Source of the DNA: Demequina silvatica
GTDB lineage: Bacteria > Actinomycetota > Actinomycetes > Actinomycetales > Demequinaceae
Assembly (NCBI RefSeq): GCF_000971215.1
Contig: NZ_BBMA01000002.1
Coordinates: forward strand, 758,162-822,161
DNA: 64,000 bases
Reading direction: 5' to 3'
Made by a program: the position numbers and the translations under genes. Under the pieces are notes generated by a model. The model saw only the letters and a program-made list of their open reading frames with translations. It did not search any database and was not told the origin of the DNA. This document shows positions 18,301-25,702 of the stretch, one piece after another; the stretch's first letter is position 1; each line of letters opens with the position of its first letter.

Positions 18301-18471
18301 GCCCGTGTTGGTCAGCTCGATCCAGTCGACGGGGCTGCCCCCGCTCGACTCGACCTCGTTGATCGCGATGGTGGGGAGGACGCCGTCCTCCGCCTGGGCG
18401 ACGGGGACCGCAAGGCCCCCGATCGCTAGGGTGAGCGCTGCCGTTGCGGCCGCGCGTGAGCGCCTGTGCAT
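15310..18471 (-). CDS. Secreted lamin-tail-domain protein with beta-propeller and Ig-like repeats
   Basis: 1053 aa from ATG 18471; GTG at 18480 is possible, but AGGTGG is well placed only for the ATG. Signal peptide about 1-27 (cleavage near VAQA-ED). Four lamin-tail domains begin near residues 40, 174, 332 and 459, each with INEVESSG or similar and DWIEL/DWVEL, and end in YGRCPDG-TGDF and TKGAANxC blocks with paired cysteines. A region resembling the phytase-like/esterase-like beta-propeller follows (about 577-870, MSGIDYADGTLWAV), then two Ig-like repeats with GSTLTA, YQWR and GATYTS signatures to the end. No sortase signal, S-layer domain or catalytic triad recognised. Probably an extracellular adhesion or nucleic-acid/phosphate-related protein, which is inference. 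The repeats are near-identical in DNA in places (about 16770 and 18015). Confidence 0.8.
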   Translation of the reverse strand: MHRRSRAAATAALTLAIGGLAVPVAQAEDGVLPTIAINEVESSGGSPVDWIELTNTGDAPVDVSGWILKDNDDARTLAIAPATVIAPGGFLAVDVDVTGGFGLGGADTARVFLADGTTLVDSYAWTAHADTTYGRCPDGVGDFATTASSTKGAANECPVPVTVETALKVNEVESSGTAEVLGGADFIELVNTADQPLDVNGVIVMDGKIEDAATDAYTLTGLDPIPAGGFLVLNDAEHFAFGLGKGDTAQLFSAGTPLEDIAAGTATPFEAYTWGDAHALQTYGRCPDGTGEFVDTAAATPGAANACEVDPVDPPVEEPVELSTTLAINEVESNGDDTDWVEVMNLTDADIDISGWGIKDNDDTRTDVVPAGSVVPAGGLLVIDQQSATYAEGFTFGLGNGDMFRLYDLSGTLVAKTTWDAHALVSWSRCPDGTGDWIDAPFSTKGAPNSCSLPIRINEVESSGDATDWVELTNLGASAVDLGGVVIKDDDDTHAFTIPAGTMLGSGGFVAFDLVDFGLGGEDSVRLYDATGALLDSYAWASHAGTTYGRCPDGLGDFETTASSTKGAANSCAGIVNALPWPGGAGVDVLDAEPTFGGDMSGIDYADGTLWAVQNGDGLLYRMTPAGEITGEWTLTYPGGTGTVDAEGVHVAADGAVYVSSERDNSASSVSRPAVLRFEATGTSGTLVATDEWNLAADFPGLAANGGLEGVTWIPDAWLVDGGLVDEATGAGYDPAGHPGHGDGLYVVAVEGTASAYAYALMADGGFQRVATLSTEGVAFSLVADVQFDAERSQLWVVCDEACDGRIATYTLVDGAFEASALYERPAGTANIANEGFAVADSTLCVDGAVPTFYVDDADTDGFSLRSGTLPCVDAVEPGLVPGAVAVTGKVRVGSTLTASTEGWPAGATLAYQWRVAGKAVSGATKATFTPKGGAVGRNVTVRVTATLGDLAPVARTSAPVTVKAGVLEAGHVRITGTRADGSTLKAAVREWPATARLTYQWRANGKAIPGATYTSLKVTPRLEGARITVKVTAKRWGYTPVSKVSARTAAIG

Positions 18472-18579
18472 CCGTGCCACCTGTTCATTGGGGTGTGAAC
18501 TACCAGGCGGGACGTTAGTGACACAGAGTGAACGAAAGGTGGCGTGGGGGTGGCGGCGTGGTAGCCGGCAGGTGACGGA

Positions 18580-18993
18580 TCAGCCCTGCTGCCAGGGCAG
18601 GCCGGCGCCCTTCCACCCCTGCCAGCCGCGGTGGCCGTGCTCGTCGGTCGCGCCCTCGAAGCCCTCGAGCACGTTGTAGGCGGGGCCGAGGCCGGCCGCG
18701 GTCGCGACCTGGGCCGCGCCGATGCTCCGCTGGCCCGAGCGGCACAGGAACACGATCGGCTGGCCGGGCCGCACGCCGGTCGCCTCGAGCTGCGCGAGGA
18801 ACTGCTCGTTGCGCGCCATCGCGGGGTAGGACACCCACTCGATCAGCGCGGCCTGCTTGCCGAGGCTCGAGGCGTCAGGCACGCCCACGTAGCGCCACTC
18901 GGCCTCGGTGCGGACGTCGACCAGGATCGCGCCGGGCTCGGTCTCCAGCAGCTCCCAGGCCTCGTGCGGGGTCAGGTCTCCGGCGTAGCTCAT
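18580..18993 (-). CDS. Rhodanese-domain protein
   Basis: 137 aa single-domain rhodanese. The active-site cysteine is C84 in FLCRSGQRS, with ILVDVRTEAEW upstream, so it can carry a persulfide (sulfur transfer). The loop LCRSGQRS is typical of single-domain GlpE/PspE-like proteins. The C-terminal GWKGAGLPW is often seen in actinobacterial copies. A Shine-Dalgarno GAGAGGA precedes the ATG, and TACACT about 30 nt upstream may be the -10 box. It is transcribed away from the VOC gene. Confidence 0.85.
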   Translation of the reverse strand: MSYAGDLTPHEAWELLETEPGAILVDVRTEAEWRYVGVPDASSLGKQAALIEWVSYPAMARNEQFLAQLEATGVRPGQPIVFLCRSGQRSIGAAQVATAAGLGPAYNVLEGFEGATDEHGHRGWQGWKGAGLPWQQG

Positions 18994-19052
18994 GACGGTC
19001 CTCTCGGGTCGCGGTCAGGACGAGTGTAGGTGCGCGTGCCTAGGGTGGGTCC

Positions 19053-19442
19053 ATGATCAGGATCCACCTCACCAGCGTCTTCGTCGACGACCAGGCGAAG
19101 GCCCACGACTTCTACACGCGCGTGCTCGGCTTCGAGACGCGCACCGACATCCCGCTGGGCGACGGGAACCGCTGGCTCACCGTGGGTGCGCCGGGGGACG
19201 ATGCGGTGCAGCTCCTCCTCGAGCCGTCCGGTCATCGCGCGGTCGGGCCCTATCGGGAGGCCCTGCGCGAGGACGGCATCCCCGCGGCGCAGTTCGCGTC
19301 GGACGACGTGCGCGCCGAGCATGCGCGGCTGGTCGAGCTGGGCGTCGAGTTCACGATGCCGCCCACGGACATGGGTCCGGTCACCATCGCGGTGCTCGAC
19401 GACACGTGCGGCAACCTCATCCAGCTCGCGCAGATGGCCTGA
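19053..19442 (+). CDS. VOC/glyoxalase-family protein
   Basis: 129 aa with the two beta-alpha-beta-beta-beta halves of the vicinal-oxygen-chelate fold (IRIHLTSVFVDDQAKAHDFYTRVLGF, then VTIAVLDDTCGNLIQLAQ). Such proteins act as lyases, dioxygenases or resistance-binding proteins; no specific reaction can be assigned. ATG at 19053 lies 6 nt behind TAGGGT (19041-19046), a probable leaderless start. The motif at 19196 encodes GDDAV. Confidence 0.8.
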   Translation: MIRIHLTSVFVDDQAKAHDFYTRVLGFETRTDIPLGDGNRWLTVGAPGDDAVQLLLEPSGHRAVGPYREALREDGIPAAQFASDDVRAEHARLVELGVEFTMPPTDMGPVTIAVLDDTCGNLIQLAQMA

Positions 19443-19449
19443 CGTCCGC

Positions 19450-20169
19450 TCAGGGGTTGTCGCGTCGGGCCGCCTCGAGGCCTGCCGGCACGTCCCCGTC
19501 CCAGAACAGGGCGCCGTCTGTCAGCACCGCGTCGCCGCGGTCTCCGACCGCGCCGTAGTTGCCGACGGCGTACGCCTCGGCGAGCGCGGGGGCGTCGCCC
19601 CAGCTCGCGAACCCGAAAGCCTCGTCGTTCGAGAACCCCACCAGCTCGAGCGAGTCGAACGGGGCGGCGCCACCCTCCGGCACAGCCAGCGCGAGCCGGT
19701 CCCCGATCTCCCAGCCGTGCTCGTCGCGGTACCGCGACGACACCACCACCTGGCCGGGCCCGGGCGCCGTGCCTTCCACCAGGGCGCCGGCGGGCAGCGG
19801 GCCGTCGACCGCCTGCAACGGGGTGATGCTGCCCTCGCGGTCCGCGAACACCACGGGTGCCGTGAGCATCACCACCGCCTCGGGATCGACGGCGCGCACG
19901 TCCGCGATCGCGGCCTCCCACTGCTCGGAGGTGAGGATCTCGATGCCGTCCGCCTCGAGCGGATCGGCGGGCGGGTCTGTGAGCCACACCCCGACGGGCG
20001 CCCAGTTCTCCGTGTCCGGCCAGCCGTCGGCGCGGTCCCACGGCTGCGCGATCACCGCCCACAGCCCGGCCGCCACCGCGGTCACCGCGCCGGCCGCGAT
20101 CAGCCTGTCCCGCCGCCCCCGTGCCGGGCGCACCCCGGCGACGTGCGCATCGTCCCTGGTGTCCCCCAT
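19450..20169 (-). CDS. Hypothetical single-TM protein resembling an ABC-permease extracellular domain
   Basis: 239 aa, family not recognised. A basic N-terminus and one membrane helix (about residues 23-40, LIAAGAVTAVAAGLWAVI) are followed by about 195 residues outside the membrane. WEIGDRLALAVPEG and the alternation of acidic beta segments resemble the MacB/FtsX periplasmic core domain (compare GVGDTVAVTT in the permease at 30412), but no further helices follow, so it is not a permease. Start ATG 20169 is 6 nt behind TACCGT, probably leaderless. It is convergent with the VOC gene (7-bp gap). The motif at 20147 lies near its N-terminus (DDA). Confidence 0.6.
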   Translation of the reverse strand: MGDTRDDAHVAGVRPARGRRDRLIAAGAVTAVAAGLWAVIAQPWDRADGWPDTENWAPVGVWLTDPPADPLEADGIEILTSEQWEAAIADVRAVDPEAVVMLTAPVVFADREGSITPLQAVDGPLPAGALVEGTAPGPGQVVVSSRYRDEHGWEIGDRLALAVPEGGAAPFDSLELVGFSNDEAFGFASWGDAPALAEAYAVGNYGAVGDRGDAVLTDGALFWDGDVPAGLEAARRDNP

Positions 20170-20188
20170 GAGGGCACGGTACCTGGCG

Positions 20189-20692
20189 CTACCCCTCCTC
20201 GGGGTGCGGCTTGCCCGGCGTGACGGGGGGCAGCGCCGACCACGGGAACGTGATCCACAGGTCGGTGCGCTTCCACACGTAGTCGGGGTCGATGATCGAG
20301 TGCGACTTCGCGTACAGCACCACGGTCCGCACCTCGCCGGCGTGCTGCTCCATGAGCTTCTTCACCAGGGCGAGGGTCTCGCCGGTGTCCGCGACGTCGT
20401 CCGCGATCAGCACCTTGAGGCCCCGCATCGCGTCGGTGTCGAGCAGCGGCGGCAGCAGCACGGGGGCGGGAAGGCGCTCGTCGATGCCCGTGTAGAACTC
20501 GACGTTGAGCGTCCCGACGCCCTTGGTGCCCAGCGCGTACGAGATCGCGCCGCCCACCGGCAGGCCGCCGCGCGCGACCGCGACCACCACGTCGGGCTCG
20601 TATCCGGAGTCCACCACCATCTGGGCGAGTTCGCGCGACGCGTCGCCGTAGCCCTGCCAGGTGAGGACTTCGCGCTCGGGGGTGTCGGTCAT
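20189..20692 (-). CDS. Phosphoribosyltransferase (xanthine/hypoxanthine type)
   Basis: 167 aa type I phosphoribosyltransferase. The PRPP-binding motif is VLIADDVADTGETL, preceded by VVVAVARGGLPVGGAISYAL. It fits the short xanthine/hypoxanthine-guanine phosphoribosyltransferases that return bases to nucleotides; the exact base cannot be told. ATG at 20692 has a Shine-Dalgarno (GGAGA) at good spacing; a longer in-frame extension upstream has no domain content. PWSALPPVTPGKPHPE at the C-terminus is common in actinobacterial copies. Confidence 0.85.
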   Translation of the reverse strand: MTDTPEREVLTWQGYGDASRELAQMVVDSGYEPDVVVAVARGGLPVGGAISYALGTKGVGTLNVEFYTGIDERLPAPVLLPPLLDTDAMRGLKVLIADDVADTGETLALVKKLMEQHAGEVRTVVLYAKSHSIIDPDYVWKRTDLWITFPWSALPPVTPGKPHPEEG

Positions 20693-20765
20693 CTTGTCTC
20701 CAGCCACGTCCGGTGAGGCGAGCGTACCGGCGCGACCCGTGCATCGTCCCCCGTAACCTTGACCG

Positions 20766-22037
20766 ATGGGCTTCTTCACCTCCGAGGGCGACGCGCGCCG
20801 TTTCTACGAGGCCGACGCGTGGTTCCAGGCGTGGCTCGCCGCGAGCCCCAAGAGCGCGGAGTACCTCGCGACCCAGCTGCGCAAGTCCACCGGGCACGAC
20901 CTCCGGTTCACGCCCGCGGAGCTGCGCCCCACGGTCGACTGGGTGACGCGCGACCTGCGCCGCGACCGTTCGGCGGTCAAGCCCGACTGGGCGTACCGCT
21001 CCGAGCTGGGGCGCGAACTCACCATGCACGGGGCCGCGCTGATCGACGGGCTGCTGGTCTACCTGGGCGGCCTCGCGGACGACCACCAGCCGCTGTCGTG
21101 GGGGCTCGACCGTCGCGAGGGCTCGCCCACGTACCTTGACCCGATGCTCGGCCCCGGGGGTCCGCCGCTCGCGCTGCTGCCGCACGCGGTCGCCGCGATG
21201 GGCCATGGCCGCGCCGCGTGGGATGGCGTCGAGGACGTCCTGCGCTGGTTCGCGTCGCCGGGCCAGCTGGCCTACGAGGCGTTCGACACCCCGGCCGATG
21301 TGCGCGAGTCCTTCATCCCGAAGGGCGGCATGTTCAAGAAGGTGGCGCGCCCCACCGAGCTGCCGAGCGTGCCGCCGTCGCAGTCGCTCGGCCCTATCCA
21401 GGAGGGCGACCCCGGCCTGGTGGTGAACGATGCGGGGCCCGGCCACGCGCCCGGCACCCCGTCCGACGCCACGCACCACGCGATCGTCATGCTCGCCGCC
21501 GGCGCGATCGACGAGCCCGCCCTGCTGCGCTTCCTGCGCGGCTGCGACGCAGCGCCCGGCATCGCGCGCGTCGCGTTCCGCAGCCACCACCTCCTCGAGG
21601 TGTGGGCGCCCGGGCTGCTCACCGTCGAGGTGCTCGCGTCGCTGCGCGCCGCCGCGCGCGCTGAGCTCCCGTCACGGCCGGACGATGCGCCCCTCACCGA
21701 GGACGACCGGCGCGGGCTTCTCCTGCGCGCGCCCTTCCTCGAGCGGCTCGGCGCGCACGAGGACCTCGCGGTGCGCACCATCGAGATCGACGGCTTCGAC
21801 GCCACCGTCAGCGTGCAGACGCCCTGGTTGGACGACTACACGTACACGGTCGCGCTGCACCCGCGCGTGGTCGAGTCGCTCACCGAGGCGCGCATGCAGG
21901 CCGTCGCGGACGCGCTCGGGCTGCTGCCGGGCGTGGACCGCGTGCTGTGGGAGGACGCCGAGGGCGTGCACGTGCACGGCCCGGGTCTCGCGGCGGACGC
22001 GCTCGCGGAAGCCGTCGCGGACGCGCTCTCGTCCTAG
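20766..22037 (+). CDS. Hypothetical protein, unrecognised
   Basis: 423 aa, no family recognised. It lacks signal peptide and membrane helices and has an acidic, alpha-rich composition. The first 150 residues (FFTSEGDARRFYEADAW, KSTGHDLRFTPAELRPTVDW) and the last 150 (LLEVWAPGLLTVEVLASLRAAA, VALHPRVVESLTEARMQAVADAL) look like two globular parts separated by a Pro/Gly-rich linker at about 205-235. ATG at 20766 lies 6 nt behind TAACCT (20754-20759), so it is probably leaderless. The phosphoribosyltransferase gene is divergent. The motif sits upstream (20741) and inside (21680). Confidence 0.7.
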   Translation: MGFFTSEGDARRFYEADAWFQAWLAASPKSAEYLATQLRKSTGHDLRFTPAELRPTVDWVTRDLRRDRSAVKPDWAYRSELGRELTMHGAALIDGLLVYLGGLADDHQPLSWGLDRREGSPTYLDPMLGPGGPPLALLPHAVAAMGHGRAAWDGVEDVLRWFASPGQLAYEAFDTPADVRESFIPKGGMFKKVARPTELPSVPPSQSLGPIQEGDPGLVVNDAGPGHAPGTPSDATHHAIVMLAAGAIDEPALLRFLRGCDAAPGIARVAFRSHHLLEVWAPGLLTVEVLASLRAAARAELPSRPDDAPLTEDDRRGLLLRAPFLERLGAHEDLAVRTIEIDGFDATVSVQTPWLDDYTYTVALHPRVVESLTEARMQAVADALGLLPGVDRVLWEDAEGVHVHGPGLAADALAEAVADALSS

Positions 22038-22122
22038 GTGAAGCACGCGCCCGCGCGCTATGGGGTAGCCAGCGTCGCTTCCTGCGGGCTTCGCCTTCCT
22101 AGGGGGCAGTGACCGTCGCCGG

Positions 22123-22380
22123 TCAGAGGTCGTACACCTCGCGCCGGTGCCCGACGGTGAGCACCAGGATGAGCAGCCGCCCGTCATCGATGGAATAGAT
22201 GACTCGGTAGTCGCCGACTCGCACGCGGAAGTAGTCGCTGCCGACCAATCGTCGAGACGCCGGCGGTCGGGAGTCGCGGGCGAGCAGCTCGATCGCCGCG
22301 TAGATGCGCGTACGGTCGCGGGGGTGGATGCGGCGCAGCGCCTTCAAGGCTTGCGGGCGCATCTCGACCCGGAAGGTCAT
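22123..22380 (-). CDS. RelE/ParE-family toxin
   Basis: 85 aa, the usual size of RelE-type mRNA interferases. Core motifs are MRPQALKALRRIHPRDR, LVGSDYFRVRVGDYRVIYSID and the C-terminal VGHRREVYDL, which includes the residues used by RelE for mRNA cleavage. ATG at 22380 overlaps the antitoxin stop by 4 bases (ATGA), the classic coupling in which antitoxin is made first. Confidence 0.9.
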   Translation of the reverse strand: MTFRVEMRPQALKALRRIHPRDRTRIYAAIELLARDSRPPASRRLVGSDYFRVRVGDYRVIYSIDDGRLLILVLTVGHRREVYDL

Positions 22381-22628
22381 GACCAGCCGAGCTCCGCCTT
22401 GACCTGCTCCCACGGGACGTTGGGGCCACCCTCGGCGAGGGAGGCGTCTGCGGCCGCGATGTCCTCCGCGTCCTCGAGCGCCTCCATCATTCGCTCGTAC
22501 ATGTGCGGGCTGATGACGACGGCCTCGATGGTGCCCCGGCGTTCGAGGAAGATCGCCCGCTCCTGCGCGCGTTCGATCACGCTGCGCAGCTCCGCACGCG
22601 CTTGGGAGACAGGGACCACCTCACTCAT
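22377..22628 (-). CDS. Phd/YefM-family antitoxin
   Basis: 83 aa. The N-terminal fold (VVPVSQARAELRSVIERAQ) and VVISPHMYERMMEAL are typical of Phd/YefM, with an acidic C-terminal tail to wrap the toxin. A longer frame exists upstream, but ATG 22628 follows TACAAT by 7 nt and begins exactly at the domain, so this is the likely leaderless start. Its promoter holds a dyad (22638-22664), as expected for autoregulation by the toxin-antitoxin complex. Confidence 0.9.
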   Translation of the reverse strand: MSEVVPVSQARAELRSVIERAQERAIFLERRGTIEAVVISPHMYERMMEALEDAEDIAAADASLAEGGPNVPWEQVKAELGWS

Positions 22629-22635
22629 GTGCTCA

Positions 22636-22664
22636 ATTGTACGTTTCGGGTTCTGATTCGTACA
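22636..22664 (-). promoter_or_regulatory. Promoter/operator dyad of the RelE-type toxin-antitoxin operon
   Basis: The -10 box TACAAT (22636-22641, minus strand) overlaps an inverted repeat with arms TGTACG (22638-22643) and CGTACA (22659-22664). The local sequence is AT-richer than its surroundings. Binding there would block transcription. Confidence 0.6.
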
Positions 22665-22737
22665 GAAGTCTCGCGGCTTCCGACCAGCGGCCGCAAAGGT
22701 CCTGGTGCGCGGCGCCTTCCGGGTGCATGCTGCCCCC

Positions 22738-23259
22738 ATGGGGGACACAGCGGAGAGGCGCAAGCAGGCGCCCACCAAGCGAGCCGCGGTCGCGGGCATG
22801 GTGGTAGCGGGATTCGCGCTCGTGGCGCTCGGCACGTTCGCGTTCTGGGAGCGGCCGGCACAGCTACCGACCTACACCGCCAGCGAGTGGACCGGCGAGG
22901 CGGCCGAGGTCGCGCAGGGCGTGCGCGCCGACGCCAAGGGTCTGTGGACCGTCTGCCCGACCACCGCGACGGAAGCCGACGGCGTCGTGGGCCTGCTGCT
23001 CGCGGACACCTGGACCGCGACGGTGCCGCGCCTCGGCGCCGAGGGTGCGTTGGCGCACCTGCACGGCGGACCGGTCGAGCTCTCCTCGGCGGAGCGCGCC
23101 GACTCGTACTACCCGCCGGTGGTCGGCCGGTTCCTCGATCCGGCGGTCGCGGAGGACGCCGCGCTCGCGGACACGTGGACGGGCATGTGCGGCGACGTCA
23201 CCGCCGTGATCATGGTCGCGCCCGACGCGGTCATCGAGGAGATCGACGTCGCGCCCTGA
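22738..23259 (+). CDS. Hypothetical single-pass membrane protein
   Basis: 173 aa, no family recognised. A basic N-terminus and one membrane helix (about 22-40, VAGMVVAGFALVALGTFAFW) precede an acidic, Ala-rich extracytoplasmic part with two cysteines (TVCPTT and GMCGD) that could form a disulfide. ATG 22738 is the first methionine before the helix; no clear Shine-Dalgarno. It is followed by a large nested hairpin and purL. Confidence 0.6.
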   Translation: MGDTAERRKQAPTKRAAVAGMVVAGFALVALGTFAFWERPAQLPTYTASEWTGEAAEVAQGVRADAKGLWTVCPTTATEADGVVGLLLADTWTATVPRLGAEGALAHLHGGPVELSSAERADSYYPPVVGRFLDPAVAEDAALADTWTGMCGDVTAVIMVAPDAVIEEIDVAP

Positions 23260-23262
23260 CCC

Positions 23263-23326
23263 GGCGCATCGTCCCCTTTTCCCGGCGCCACCAGGCGAGG
23301 CCCGTGCGGGCGCCGGGCGATGCGCC
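23263..23326. terminator. Nested hairpin built on the iterated motif upstream of purL
   Basis: Outer arms GGCGCATCG (23263-23271) and CGATGCGCC (23318-23326), inner arms CCCGGCGCC (23281-23289) and GGCGCCGGG (23309-23317). The left outer arm belongs to an exact motif copy (23266-23274), the right one to a variant. It lies between the stop at 23259 and the likely purL -10 box TAGGAT (23334-23339), so it probably ends the upstream transcript. Confidence 0.6.
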
Positions 23327-23374
23327 CGCCGGTAGGATTGCCGCATACCCGCCGGCTCCACCCATGAGGACTTC

Positions 23375-25681
23375 ATGACCGACGCGCTTCAGCCCACCGC
23401 CGCCCAGCTCGACACCGTCGGCTACGCGGAGAAGACCCCCGACCAGGAGCAGCCCTGGGGAGAGCTGGGGCTCAAGCACGACGAGTACCAGCGCATCCGC
23501 GACCTGCTGGGCCGCCGCCCCACCAACGCGGAGCTCGCGATGTACTCCGTGATGTGGTCGGAGCACTGCTCGTACAAGTCCTCCAAGGTGCACCTACGTC
23601 AGTTCGGCGAGAAGACCACGCCGGAGATGAAGCAGCGCCTCATGGTCGGCATCGGCGAGAACGCCGGCGTCGTGGACATCGGCGACGGCTGGGCCGTGAC
23701 CTTCAAGGTCGAGTCGCACAACCACCCGTCCTACGTCGAGCCGTACCAGGGCGCCGCGACCGGTGTCGGCGGAATCGTCCGCGACATCCTCGCGATGGGT
23801 GCCCGCCCCGTCGCCGGCATGGACGAGCTCCGCTTCGGCGCGATCGACCACCCCGACACCGCCCGCGTGGTGCACGGCGTGGTCGCCGGCGTGGGCGGCT
23901 ACGGCAACTCGCTGGGCCTGCCGAACATCGGCGGCGGCGCCCGCTTCGACTCCTGCTACCAGGGCAACCCCCTGGTCAACGCCCTGTGCGTGGGCAAGAT
24001 GAAGCACGAGGACATCCACCTCGCCTCCGCCGAGGGCGTGGGCAACAAGGTGGTCCTCTTCGGTGCCCGCACCGGCGGCGACGGCATCGGCGGCGCCTCG
24101 ATCCTCGCATCCGAGACGTTCGAGGACGGCGTGCCCGCGAAGCGCCCCTCCGTCCAGGTGGGCGACCCGTTCATGGAGAAGGTGCTCATCGAGTGCTGCC
24201 TCGAGCTGTTCGCCGCGGACGTGGTCCAGGGCATCCAGGACCTCGGCGCGGCCGGCATCTCGTGCGCCACGTCGGAGCTCGCGTCGAACGGCTCGGGCGG
24301 CATGCACGTCTGGCTCGACGACGTCCTGCTGCGCGACCCCACCCTCAACGCCGGCGAGATCCTCATGTCGGAGTCGCAGGAGCGCATGATGGCGGTGGTC
24401 ACGCCCGAGAAGCTCGACCAGTTCATGGCGATCACCGGCAAGTGGGACATCGAGTCCTCCGTGGTCGGCGAGGTCAACGACTCGGGCCGCCTCACCATCG
24501 ACCACCACGGCCAGCGGATCGTCGACGTGGACCCGCGCACCGTCGCGCACGACGGCCCCGTCTACAACCGACCGTTCCACCGTCCCGCGTGGATGGACGG
24601 GCTCCAGGCGGACGGCTTCGCCGCCGAGCTCCCCGCGACCGGCGACGCCCTCAAGCAGGCGTTCGTCACGCTCCTCACCAGCGACAACATGGCGTCGCGC
24701 GAGTGGATCACGCGCCAGTACGACCGCTACGTCCAGGGCAACACCGCCGCGTCGCGCCCCGACACGGCCGGCGTGATCCGCATCGACGAGGAGACCGGCC
24801 GCGGCGTCGCCATCGCCACCCGCTCGAACGACCGCTTCACCAAGCTCGACCCGTACGAGGGCGCCCGCCAGTCCGTCGCGGCCGCCTTCCGCGGCGTCGC
24901 GATCGCCGGCGCGGAGCCCACCGCCGTCACCGACGGCCTCAACTTCGGCTCGCCCGAGGACCCGGACTCGATGTGGCAGTTCGCGGAGGCCATCCGCGGC
25001 CTCGCGGACGCGTGCCAGGAGCTCGGCGTGCCCGTCACCGGCGGCAACGTTTCGCTGTACAACGGCACCGGCGAGCCGGGCCGCATCGACAGCTCCATCA
25101 ACCCGACCGCGATCGTCGGCATCCTCGGCATCCTCGACGACGTCGCCCGCGCGACCCCGTCGGGCTGGCGCGAGGACGGCCAGCTGCTGTTCCTGGTCGG
25201 CACCACGCGCGCCGAGCTCGACGGGTCCGAGCTCGCCTCCACGCACGGCCACCTGGGCGGCCTCCCGCCGGTGCTCGACCTCGCGTGGGAGAAGGAGCTC
25301 GCGGAGATCCTCATCGCCTGCTCGCGCGACGGCCTGGTCGACGCCGCCCGCGACGTGTCCGAGGGCGGCCTCGCCGCCGCGGCCGCGTACGGCTCGCTGC
25401 GGTACGGCGTGGGCGCGCGCATCGTCCTCGACGAGATCTGCGAGCGCGACGGCCTCACGCCCGCGCAGGCGCTGTTCTCCGAGTCGCAGGGCCGCGCGCT
25501 GCTCACCGTCCCGCGCACCGAGGAGCCGCGCCTGGTCGCGATGCTCGAGGCGCGCGGCGTGCCGTTCGCCCGCGTGGGCGTCACCGGCGGCGACGTGATC
25601 GACGTCCAGGGCCAGTTCGAGGTCCCCGTGGCCGGGCTCGCCGAGGCCTGGGAGGCGCCGCTCGTCGCGCGCTTCGCGTAG
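23375..25681 (+). CDS. purL: Phosphoribosylformylglycinamidine synthase subunit PurL
   Basis: 768 aa small-type PurL: ATP-dependent conversion of FGAR to FGAM in purine synthesis, working with PurQ and PurS (not in this window). Family motifs include [45 protein letters not shown] and [13 protein letters not shown] 23375 has GAGG nearby and a TAGGAT -10 box about 35 nt upstream. The stop TAG at 25679-25681 shares its G with the first base of an iterated-motif copy. In related genomes the gene is usually close to the SCP-like gene and purF; here they are displaced by 3.5 and 18 kb. Confidence 0.96.
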   Translation: MTDALQPTAAQLDTVGYAEKTPDQEQPWGELGLKHDEYQRIRDLLGRRPTNAELAMYSVMWSEHCSYKSSKVHLRQFGEKTTPEMKQRLMVGIGENAGVVDIGDGWAVTFKVESHNHPSYVEPYQGAATGVGGIVRDILAMGARPVAGMDELRFGAIDHPDTARVVHGVVAGVGGYGNSLGLPNIGGGARFDSCYQGNPLVNALCVGKMKHEDIHLASAEGVGNKVVLFGARTGGDGIGGASILASETFEDGVPAKRPSVQVGDPFMEKVLIECCLELFAADVVQGIQDLGAAGISCATSELASNGSGGMHVWLDDVLLRDPTLNAGEILMSESQERMMAVVTPEKLDQFMAITGKWDIESSVVGEVNDSGRLTIDHHGQRIVDVDPRTVAHDGPVYNRPFHRPAWMDGLQADGFAAELPATGDALKQAFVTLLTSDNMASREWITRQYDRYVQGNTAASRPDTAGVIRIDEETGRGVAIATRSNDRFTKLDPYEGARQSVAAAFRGVAIAGAEPTAVTDGLNFGSPEDPDSMWQFAEAIRGLADACQELGVPVTGGNVSLYNGTGEPGRIDSSINPTAIVGILGILDDVARATPSGWREDGQLLFLVGTTRAELDGSELASTHGHLGGLPPVLDLAWEKELAEILIACSRDGLVDAARDVSEGGLAAAAAYGSLRYGVGARIVLDEICERDGLTPAQALFSESQGRALLTVPRTEEPRLVAMLEARGVPFARVGVTGGDVIDVQGQFEVPVAGLAEAWEAPLVARFA

Positions 25682-25702
25682 GACGATGCGCGGGTTGCGC
25701 GC

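Noticed and set aside
13969..18429. Long plus-strand frame across the LacI gene and lamin-tail protein gene
   Set aside because: Low-complexity shadow; the opposite strand shows signal peptide, repeats and HTH with proper starts.
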